From assembly GCA_045659745.1 (NCBI GenBank), contig JAZRCL010000032.1:1-12371 (forward strand): a stretch of DNA of 12,371 nt, read 5' to 3'. The position numbers and the translations under genes were made by a program. Shown here in pieces: positions 6,903-12,371 of this stretch. The notes under the pieces are model-generated. The model was not told the DNA's origin, ran no database searches, and saw nothing but the letters and a program-made list of their open reading frames with translations. Every line of letters begins with the position of its first letter. Position 1 is the stretch's first letter. This DNA is from SVTX01 sp045659745 (lineage in GTDB: Bacteria > Bacillota > Clostridia > Oscillospirales > CAG-272).

Positions 6903-6936
6903 AAATATTTTTCTCCTTTGCTTAATTTGTCTTTAT

Positions 6937-8085
6937 TTATAAAAGCTCGTTCGAGAGCTTTTCTAGCAGGTTGAGGGTTTCGTCATTTACCGCAGAGCGA
7001 ATTGTGACGGTGGTTTCTGTAAATTCAAGATTTTTGCAGCCTTCAAGCGAGGTTTTTATTACCTTTGCCGCCATGGGCGCCCAACTTCCGTTTTCTATAA
7101 TCGCGACGGTGCGGTTCTGGAAATTTCGCTCGGTCAGATGGCTTAAAAACTCACGCATAGGCGGGAAAACTCCCAAATTATAGGTAGAGCTTGCAAGCAC
7201 GAGTTTTTTGTGCTGAAATGCCTTTGCGGTTGCCTCGGATATATCGGTTCGCGCAAGGTCGATAGCTTCCACAGACGCACCCTTTTCCTTGAGAAACTCG
7301 CAGAGCTTGAGCGTTGCCTTTTTGGTGTTTCCGTAGATTGACGCATAAGCGACAAGTATGCCGTCGTCCTCGGGTGTGTAGCTTGACCATTTGCTGTAAA
7401 GATCAACGTAATAGGCAATATTCTTGTCAATCATAGGGCCGTGCAGGGAGCATATTTTCTCTATGTCCAGAGATGCCGCCTTTTTAAGAACGGTCTGCAC
7501 CGGCGCGCCGTATTTACCGACTATGCCGATATAATAACGTCTTGCCTCGTCTATCCATTCCTCGTCCGCGTCAAGCGCTCCGAATTTTCCGAACGCATCG
7601 GCAGAGAACAGCACCTTATCATAGCTGTCGTAGCTCATTATGACCTCAGGCCAATGCACCATGGGCGCGGTGATAAAGGTAAGATTGTGCTTGCCGAGAG
7701 AGAGTGTTGAGCCTTCGCCGACTACAACACGTCTCTCTGCAAAGTCTGTTCCAAAGAAGTTATGCATCATCGAGAACGCCTTTGCCGACGATACGATGAC
7801 TGTTTCGGGAAATTCATTTGCAAAGCGCGAGATGTTTGCGGAGTGGTCGGGCTCCATGTGATGAACTATAAGATAGTCGGGAGCTTTGTCGCCGAGCAAC
7901 TGATAAATATTATTCAGCCATTCCTCGCCAAATGAAGCGTCCACGGTGTCGAGTATCGCAATTTTTTCGTCAATTATAGCGTATGAGTTGTATGCCATTC
8001 CATTGGGAACGGCATACTGTCCTTCAAAAAGATCGATTTTGCGGTCGTTCACGCCGATGTATTTTATATCCTTTGTAATCTGCAT
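6937..8085 (-). CDS. fprA: A-type flavodiiron protein (FprA/ROO family)
   Basis: A 382-residue flavoprotein expected to reduce O2 to water, or NO to N2O, with electrons from rubredoxin or F420-like donors. The N-terminal metallo-beta-lactamase fold carries the di-iron site: H76-M-E78-P-D80-H81 in VHHMEPDHSANI, H144 in PMVHW, D163 in SADAFG and H215 in SLHGP. The C-terminal flavodoxin domain (about 243-382) has the FMN phosphate loop YASIYGNTKKA (247-257), with further FMN-contact loops at 298-310 and 331-341. There is no rubredoxin or flavin-reductase extension, so a separate donor is needed. The start at 8085 is set by AAAGGGG upstream (8092-8098); a longer reading to 8133 lacks an SD. It leads a two-gene operon with ferritin. 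It cannot be said from sequence whether O2 or NO is the main substrate. Confidence 0.94.
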   Translation of the reverse strand: MQITKDIKYIGVNDRKIDLFEGQYAVPNGMAYNSYAIIDEKIAILDTVDASFGEEWLNNIYQLLGDKAPDYLIVHHMEPDHSANISRFANEFPETVIVSSAKAFSMMHNFFGTDFAERRVVVGEGSTLSLGKHNLTFITAPMVHWPEVIMSYDSYDKVLFSADAFGKFGALDADEEWIDEARRYYIGIVGKYGAPVQTVLKKAASLDIEKICSLHGPMIDKNIAYYVDLYSKWSSYTPEDDGILVAYASIYGNTKKATLKLCEFLKEKGASVEAIDLARTDISEATAKAFQHKKLVLASSTYNLGVFPPMREFLSHLTERNFQNRTVAIIENGSWAPMAAKVIKTSLEGCKNLEFTETTVTIRSAVNDETLNLLEKLSNELL

Positions 8086-8141
8086 TATTATCCCCTTTGT
8101 CTTGGTTTTTGAGTTATATAAACATATTTTCAATTTTTCAC

Positions 8142-8170
8142 TTGATTTTACAAGAATATTATACTATAAT
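8142..8170 (+). promoter_or_regulatory. Sigma-A promoter for the SASA esterase gene
   Basis: TTGATT (8142-8147), a 17-bp spacer and TATAAT (8165-8170). A leader of about 85 bases follows before the ATG at 8265. On the minus strand a TATAAT lies at 8158-8163 with only a poor -35 (TGTACT, 8181-8186); it could serve the flavodiiron-ferritin operon, so the two promoters may overlap. Confidence 0.65.
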
Positions 8171-8264
8171 ATTGGGTGAAAGTACATAGGATTTTCAAAA
8201 AAAATAAAAGAAATTTCTGCCGTGTATTTTCAAAATATCAATAGCGAGACCCGGGGAGGCAACT

Positions 8265-9122
8265 ATGAAGCAGGCAAAAATAGTTATTTTGGCAGGACAA
8301 TCAAACGCGGTGGGTGTTGGACACCTGAAATATCTGCCCAATCATTTCGACGAGAAAAAAATAAAGGAATATTACGACGGATATGAAAATATCAAGATAA
8401 ATTATTATTCGCACGACAAAAAAAGCGGTGGCTTTGTGCCTGTGACGGTGGGATGCACCGAGATAAGCAAGGACACGTTGGGTCCCGAGGTGGGCATGGC
8501 TGAGTATTTCAGCGAAAAATATCCTGATGAGGAGATATTTATAGTAAAGTGCGCGTTCGGCGGATCTTGTATGTGGAGAGATTGGATCTCGCCGTCGTCT
8601 GCCGTTGACGGTTATGATAAAAATTCCTATGCAGACCAGCATGAGCATATTATACGAGCTATGGAGCAGGGATTACCTATAAGCGCTGGCTGGTGCTACA
8701 ATGAGCTTGTCAAAATTCTTGGTGAGAGCGTAAATTATTTGAAGAATAACGGCTACAGCCCCAAGATTTACGGATTTTGTTGGATGCAGGGCGAGAGTGA
8801 CACGTTTATAACTCAGCAGGTCACGGAATACGAAAGACGTTTTGACAACCTGCTGTCCGACCTCAATTCAAGCTTTGGCGAATATCTTGAGGACTGCGTT
8901 TATATTGACGCGGGTATATCTGAGGTTTGGGGACTTTACAAGGAAATGAATGAGCTCAAGAAAAACCGCGCGGCAAAGCGTAAAAATACGGTGTTTATAG
9001 ATACGATAGCGAATGGCCTTACGACAAAGTACGAGCCCGTGGAAGAGCCCGATACCTTTCACTACGATTCAGACAGCGTTATCAAGCTTGGCAGGCTCTT
9101 TGCGGACAAGATAGAGCTTTAA
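8265..9122 (+). CDS. SASA-type carbohydrate acetylesterase (CE6-like), cytoplasmic
   Basis: A 285-residue SGNH-fold esterase of the sialate O-acetylesterase/CE6 group (DUF303-like). The nucleophile block is AGQSNAVGVG with Ser13. GPE (73-75), KCAFGGS (95-101), the block WMQGESD (173-179) and the catalytic D263-TF-H266 pair follow in the order seen in the family. The usual role is removing acetyl groups from sugars such as acetylated sialic acid or xylan oligomers. No signal peptide is present, so it should act on imported sugars in the cytoplasm. GGGGAGG (8253-8259) supports the start. It has its own promoter. The next gene, a ribokinase-like protein, also has its own promoter, so a common pathway is possible but not proved. 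The exact acetylated substrate cannot be named. Confidence 0.85.
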   Translation: MKQAKIVILAGQSNAVGVGHLKYLPNHFDEKKIKEYYDGYENIKINYYSHDKKSGGFVPVTVGCTEISKDTLGPEVGMAEYFSEKYPDEEIFIVKCAFGGSCMWRDWISPSSAVDGYDKNSYADQHEHIIRAMEQGLPISAGWCYNELVKILGESVNYLKNNGYSPKIYGFCWMQGESDTFITQQVTEYERRFDNLLSDLNSSFGEYLEDCVYIDAGISEVWGLYKEMNELKKNRAAKRKNTVFIDTIANGLTTKYEPVEEPDTFHYDSDSVIKLGRLFADKIEL

Positions 9123-9137
9123 GGCGACATTGCGTTT

Positions 9138-9163
9138 GGTCTGTTCTTTGCAAAAAACAGACC
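9138..9163 (+). promoter_or_regulatory. Inverted repeat abutting the -35 box, candidate operator
   Basis: GGTCTGTT (9138-9145) and AACAGACC (9156-9163) form a perfect 8-bp dyad with a 10-base gap; the 3' arm ends directly before the -35 box at 9164. There is no T-run, so a terminator for the esterase gene is less likely. It may be a regulator binding site for the kinase gene. Confidence 0.45.
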
Positions 9164-9192
9164 TTGACTATGCCTTTTGTGTGTGATATAAT
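9164..9192 (+). promoter_or_regulatory. Extended -10 promoter for the kinase-AraC/hydrolase operon
   Basis: TTGACT (9164-9169), a 17-bp spacer and TATAAT (9187-9192) with TG at 9184-9185. The TGTGATATAAT block is the same as in the promoter at 867-895. The leader before the ATG at 9214 is about 15 bases. Confidence 0.85.
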
Positions 9193-9213
9193 ATAATTAA
9201 TGGGGGTGATTTT

Positions 9214-10443
9214 ATGAAAATACTAAATTTCGGATCATGTAATATTGACCAGGTATATTCACTGGATCATATCGTACGCGTGGGAGAAACTCAGACCACG
9301 TACAAGCTTGAAACTTTCCCCGGCGGAAAGGGACTTAATCAGTCTATTGCTATCGCAAGAGCGGGGGCAAAGGTATATCATGCGGGATGCGTGGGATGTG
9401 ACGGAGATATGCTTATAGACGTTCTGTCACAGAGCGGAGTAGATCTTTCATATCTTAAGAGAGTTGATGAGAAAAACGGTCACGCGATCATTCAGGTGAC
9501 TACCTCGGGAGAAAACTCCATATTCCTCTACGCAGGCTCAAACGAGATGGTCTCCAAGGAGTATATTGACTCCGTGCTTGAGCATTTTTCCAAGGGAGAC
9601 ATCATACTTTTACAGAATGAGATAAGCAATATTGATTACATAGTAAAACGCGCTTATGAAAAGAAAATGAGCATTGTGCTCAATCCCTCGCCATTTAATG
9701 AAAAATTAAACGAGATCGACTTTAATATGATCTCCTGCGTTATACTCAACGAGGTAGAGGCAGGCGAGATAGCAAAGTGCGATAATGCAGAGGAATGCCT
9801 TAAGTTCTTCAAAGCAAATTATCCCAATATCAAGGTGATGCTTACACTTGGAAGCCGTGGATGTATTTATATGGATTCCGAGCACGAGATCTTCCAGCCT
9901 GCATTTAAGGTTGACGTTGTTGATACGACCGCCGCAGGTGACACGTTTACAGGATACTTCTTATCTGAGGTTTCTCAGGGTACAGACTACGAGAACGTTC
10001 TCAAGATTGCTACCGCCGCTTCTGCAATAGCGGTATCTCGCAGTGGTGCCGCACCCTCGATTCCTTGCAAGGATGAGGTTATGGCAAAGCTTGACGACCT
10101 CAGCGCGCGCAAGACCAGTAAAGCGGATGTGATGATAGGCAAGATAAACGCATATCTTGACGAGAAAATCAAGACTGCATCTCTTGACGAGCTTGCCGAG
10201 GTTCTCGGATACTCGTCCGTTTATACGGGATCGCTCATTAAAAAGCTTACGGGCAAATCCTTCTCAAAGCTTCTTCAGTCCAAGCGTTGCGCCATGGCTG
10301 CGGATATGCTCATCAATACCGATATGTCGGTTCACGAGATAATTAATGCGGTAGGATACGAAAACGAGAGCTTTTTCAGACGCATCTTCAAAGAAAAATA
10401 CGGAAAAAACTTCCTTGAATACAGAAGCAGAGGCGGTAAATAA
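9214..10443 (+). CDS. Ribokinase-like PfkB kinase fused to C-terminal AraC-type HTH
   Basis: A 409-residue two-domain protein. Residues 1-295 are a PfkB/ribokinase fold: N10-I-D12 (sugar contact), the first signature PGGKGLNQS (36-44), LGSRG (212-216, ATP side) and the second signature DTTAAGDTF (237-245) with catalytic base D243 and the AAGD anion hole found in E. coli RbsK. AIAVSRSGAAPSIP (271-284) also matches the ribokinase end. Residues about 305-405 form an AraC/XylS DNA-binding domain with two helix-turn-helix motifs (about 322-343 and 370-392, ending VGYENESFFRRIFKEKYG). It should phosphorylate ribose or a related sugar and may also bind DNA. GGGGGTG (9202-9208) sets the start. The next gene starts one base after its stop. 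The sugar specificity and the direction of regulation are inferred. Confidence 0.9.
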   Translation: MKILNFGSCNIDQVYSLDHIVRVGETQTTYKLETFPGGKGLNQSIAIARAGAKVYHAGCVGCDGDMLIDVLSQSGVDLSYLKRVDEKNGHAIIQVTTSGENSIFLYAGSNEMVSKEYIDSVLEHFSKGDIILLQNEISNIDYIVKRAYEKKMSIVLNPSPFNEKLNEIDFNMISCVILNEVEAGEIAKCDNAEECLKFFKANYPNIKVMLTLGSRGCIYMDSEHEIFQPAFKVDVVDTTAAGDTFTGYFLSEVSQGTDYENVLKIATAASAIAVSRSGAAPSIPCKDEVMAKLDDLSARKTSKADVMIGKINAYLDEKIKTASLDELAEVLGYSSVYTGSLIKKLTGKSFSKLLQSKRCAMAADMLINTDMSVHEIINAVGYENESFFRRIFKEKYGKNFLEYRSRGGK

Positions 10444-10444
10444 G

Positions 10445-11359
10445 ATGACAAACGAGCAGAGAATGAAAAATTTGTGCGTCCCCTGTGGCAAGGTTGACGT
10501 AGTACTTGATACTGATGCCTACAACGAGGTTGACGACCAGTTTGCTATTTCATATTTGTTAAGATCAAAGGAAAAGCTCAATACCAAGGCAATTTATGCC
10601 GCACCATTCCACAACACTCGCTCCGTCGGTCCCAAGGACGGAATGGAGAAGAGCTACGACGAGATATTCAGACTTCTTGACGTGCTTGACGAGAAGGTTG
10701 ACGTTTTCCGCGGATCAGAGAGCTTTCTCATCGACGAAAATACACCTGTGATCTCCGATGCGGCGCGCGACCTCGCACAAAGAGCAGAGAACTATTCTCC
10801 CGAAAATCCTCTGTACGTTATCGCGATAGCGGCTATTACCAACGTGGCGTCTGCAATACTTCTCAATCCCAAGGTTGCGGAGAATACCGTACTTGTATGG
10901 CTCGGCGGACATTCCTGCGATATGCACGACACAAGAGAATTTAATATGATGCAGGACGTTGCGGCGGCAAGAGTGGTTATGGGTAGCGGTGTTCCGTTCG
11001 TACAGCTTCCTTGCTTTGGTGTTGTAAGTGCGCTTACAATATCGGGTCCCGAGCTTGAATATTGGCTGAACGGCAAGACTGAGATAGGCACGTATCTTAC
11101 AAAGACAGTAGTTGACGAGGCTAACACCTACGCCGAGGGACTTGTATGGACAAGATGCATATGGGACGTTTCCGCGGTTGCTTGGATGCTTAATGACGGC
11201 GACAGATTTATGTGGTCGAGAATTATTCCCACGCACATGCCCAATTACGAGCATCAGTACTGCACACCCGAGAATGCTCATCCTATGAGATATATCTACT
11301 ATATTCACAGAGATGAAGTGTTCCGCGATCTTATAAACAAGCTTAACGCAGGTAAATAA
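10445..11359 (+). CDS. Nucleoside hydrolase (IunH-like), variant active site
   Basis: A 304-residue nucleoside hydrolase that splits the N-glycosidic bond of ribonucleosides to give ribose and a base. The Ca2+/ribose site is seen as D22-T-D24-AYNEV-D30-D31, a longer form of the usual DTDxGxDD. AAITNVASA (129-137) matches the PLTN block, and E165-F-N167...D171 matches the EFNxxxD block. Near the C-terminus, where many members have HDP, this protein has W240-D241 (CIWDVSAVAW), so a catalytic His is not at the usual place. The start at 10445 is supported by AGGCGG (10431-10436) inside the kinase gene; an in-frame ATG at 10415 lacks an SD. Coupling to the kinase gene suggests that the ribose released is phosphorylated by its partner. 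The base preferred is unknown. Confidence 0.88.
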   Translation: MTNEQRMKNLCVPCGKVDVVLDTDAYNEVDDQFAISYLLRSKEKLNTKAIYAAPFHNTRSVGPKDGMEKSYDEIFRLLDVLDEKVDVFRGSESFLIDENTPVISDAARDLAQRAENYSPENPLYVIAIAAITNVASAILLNPKVAENTVLVWLGGHSCDMHDTREFNMMQDVAAARVVMGSGVPFVQLPCFGVVSALTISGPELEYWLNGKTEIGTYLTKTVVDEANTYAEGLVWTRCIWDVSAVAWMLNDGDRFMWSRIIPTHMPNYEHQYCTPENAHPMRYIYYIHRDEVFRDLINKLNAGK

Positions 11360-11400
11360 TAAAAATGTTAAGGTCGGCTTGACCCCCGTGAATAAAACAA

Positions 11401-11450
11401 ACCCTCTTTTGAATAGGCTTTTGTACTAATTCAAAAGAGGGTGATTTTTT
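11401..11450 (+). terminator. Strong hairpin: terminator that also covers the SD of the next gene
   Basis: A perfect 14-bp stem, ACCCTCTTTTGAAT (11401-11414) with 11429-11442, has a 14-base loop and is followed by GA and T11445-T11450. It ends the nucleoside hydrolase transcript. The 3' arm contains AGAGGG, which with the following TGA is the apparent SD of the gene that starts with TTG at 11449, so a readthrough message would have its SD paired. No promoter was found between 11360 and 11449. Confidence 0.85.
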
Positions 11451-12066
11451 GCTTTATAAGCTTTTTTGGCGGTGCTTGAATATTCCGTACACGAGCGTGG
11501 AAAGCTCGGGAGATTTTGCTCTTGAGAGGATAGGGAATAGTCTGTATATTTATCTTGAAGCGTCAGACGGAGGCGATGATTGGCAGAACAATCTTGATTT
11601 TGTGGCGCGCCCGTACAAAAATATGGAGGGGAATTGGCTTGCTCACGGAGGCTTTGTCAAGGTCTGGAAAAGTGTTGAGGAATATATTGCAGACGAGATA
11701 CTCGACAAGAGATACAAAAAGATAACAGTCGTGGGCTTTTCACACGGAGCGGCGCTTTCTGTCCTTTGTCATGAATATGCCTATTATCACCGACCCGATA
11801 TAAGAGAAAATATCTTCGGGTACGGATTTGGGTGTCCGAGGGTAATATTCGGGCGCAAGTCAGAGGAGCATAAGCGGATATGGAAAAACTTTACCGTCAT
11901 ACGCAATATTGACGATATAGTGACGCACCTGCCGCCGTCCTTGCTTGGATTTTTCCACGTCGGGCAGTTGATAGAGATAGGACAGCACGGAAAATATACA
12001 AGAATAGACGCGCACAGACCTGAAAATATATTGCGCGAGCTGAAAATATACGAGGCGAAGCATTGA
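11449..12066 (+). CDS. Class 3 lipase-like alpha/beta hydrolase, TTG start
   Basis: A 205-residue alpha/beta hydrolase resembling the lipase class 3 family. The nucleophile elbow is G96-F-S98-H-G100 (VVGFSHGAALS), the acid is D155 or D156 in NIDDIVTHLPP, and the base is likely H189 in DAHRPENI. The upstream DWQNNLDF stretch (44-51) matches the DW-NL block of the family. There is no signal peptide or membrane segment, so an intracellular or non-classical location is expected. It likely hydrolyses an acylglycerol or other ester, but the substrate is unknown. The start is TTG at 11449, after AGAGGGTGA at close spacing; in frame, a stop codon lies at 11410 and there is no ATG before residue 59. 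The SD lies inside the hairpin at 11401-11442, suggesting low or conditional translation. Confidence 0.78.
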   Translation: MLYKLFWRCLNIPYTSVESSGDFALERIGNSLYIYLEASDGGDDWQNNLDFVARPYKNMEGNWLAHGGFVKVWKSVEEYIADEILDKRYKKITVVGFSHGAALSVLCHEYAYYHRPDIRENIFGYGFGCPRVIFGRKSEEHKRIWKNFTVIRNIDDIVTHLPPSLLGFFHVGQLIEIGQHGKYTRIDAHRPENILRELKIYEAKH

Positions 12067-12089
12067 TTTTTAGGAGGCTTTTTAAACAA

Positions 12090-12121
12090 AAATTCCCGTC
12101 CGATTTGGACGGGAATTTATT
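12090..12121. terminator. Bidirectional terminator between convergent genes
   Basis: A perfect 12-bp stem, AAATTCCCGTCC (12090-12101) with 12107-12118, and a five-base loop. It lies between the lipase-like gene and the minus-strand gene that ends at 12125, and can serve both. Confidence 0.88.
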
Positions 12122-12124
12122 TTA

Positions 12125-12371
12125 CTATTCAGTTGGTGGAGCACTCTCCCCGAGTATGGCAGCAAGCTCCTCCTCGGTTTGCTTGGCGTCATAGGTAGTA
12201 CAACGCACGTGTAATACGTCGCCCTCGTGAATTGCCTTGACTGCGCGTTTGTCGCGCTGGTCTACGGGCAGGGTGTGCTTGTGAGAGAGAACGAACAGTC
12301 CGTTGGGCCAGAAAATATCTCTCACGTGCATACCCTCGGCAAAGGTGTTCTTGCCGACGGTGATATATCGC
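12125..12371 (-). CDS. C-terminal TrkA-C-like domain of a membrane transporter (partial)
   Basis: The last 81 residues of a minus-strand gene that runs beyond the right edge of the window, ending at TAG (12125-12127). The reading frame stays open to position 12371, so an internal ATG at 12331 is not the true start. The visible part, with VGKNTFAEGMHVRDIFWPNGLFVLS, a basic/His-rich turn and IHEGDVLHVRC, resembles the TrkA-C (RCK_C) fold that ends many Firmicute ClC-type chloride channels and K+ uptake proteins. If so, it is a cytoplasmic ligand-sensing tail. The E/Q-rich end (TEEELAAILGE) is typical of a tail after that domain. The identification is moderate: the membrane part cannot be seen, and Trk, ClC or a CIC-type exchanger are all possible. 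Confidence 0.5.
   Translation of the reverse strand, partial: RYITVGKNTFAEGMHVRDIFWPNGLFVLSHKHTLPVDQRDKRAVKAIHEGDVLHVRCTTYDAKQTEEELAAILGESAPPTE

Noticed and set aside
8086..8133. Longer start for the flavodiiron protein
   Set aside because: The extra 16 residues lack an SD and are not part of the family; AAAGGGG fits the ATG at 8085.
10415..10444. Earlier start for the nucleoside hydrolase overlapping the kinase gene
   Set aside because: No SD precedes it, while AGGCGG is well placed for the ATG at 10445.
10715..11308. 197-residue minus-strand open frame
   Set aside because: It is antisense to the nucleoside hydrolase, whose conserved motifs are on the plus strand.
11379..11407. TTGACC as a promoter for the lipase-like gene
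   Set aside because: No -10 box is found at 16-18 bases; the position falls in the hairpin arm.

Overview
The window looks like chromosome from an anaerobic, low-to-moderate GC Firmicute, most likely a gut Clostridia lineage such as Oscillospirales or Christensenellales. This is inferred from the genes: an oxygen-reducing A-type flavoprotein with ferritin, a PlsC-type acyltransferase, and a large surface protein combining transglutaminase, BspA-like LRR and Cys/His repeats. It also fits the strong SD sites and the sigma-A promoters, most of them extended -10 with a 17-bp spacer. No phage, IS, CRISPR array or plasmid function was seen.

Layout. Positions 1-646 are the 3' end of an rRNA operon in the order 23S (partial), tRNA-Lys(CTT), 5S, 5S, tRNA-Asn(GTT). 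The tRNA between 23S and 5S and the tandem 5S genes are both uncommon. From 647 to 1830, three related palindromic units that resemble tRNA 3' ends and terminators surround a small orphan lipoprotein gene (920-1567). Positions 1940-5314 encode a 1124-residue secreted, cell-surface protein whose C-terminus (GGCGSS, hydrophobic stretch, KKKK) looks like a sorting signal but is not LPXTG. A PlsC-like acyltransferase follows (5522-6346). Facing it is a two-gene minus-strand operon for a flavodiiron protein (6937-8085) and ferritin (6393-6902), which together would remove O2 or peroxide and store iron.

Positions 8265-11359 hold a catabolic group: a cytoplasmic SASA-type carbohydrate esterase, then a ribokinase fused to a C-terminal AraC-type DNA-binding domain, with a nucleoside hydrolase starting one base after the kinase stop. 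The last two form an apparent nucleoside salvage pair: the hydrolase releases ribose, the kinase phosphorylates it, and the fused DNA-binding domain suggests the kinase may also act as a regulator. A class-3 lipase-like gene (11449-12066) starts with TTG directly after a perfect 14-bp hairpin that contains its SD. The window ends inside a minus-strand gene whose C-terminus resembles a TrkA-C domain.

The best candidates for something undescribed are the tRNA-like palindromic units, the Cys/His-repeat surface protein with its Cys-containing C-terminal signal, the kinase-AraC fusion, and the hairpin covering the SD of the lipase gene.
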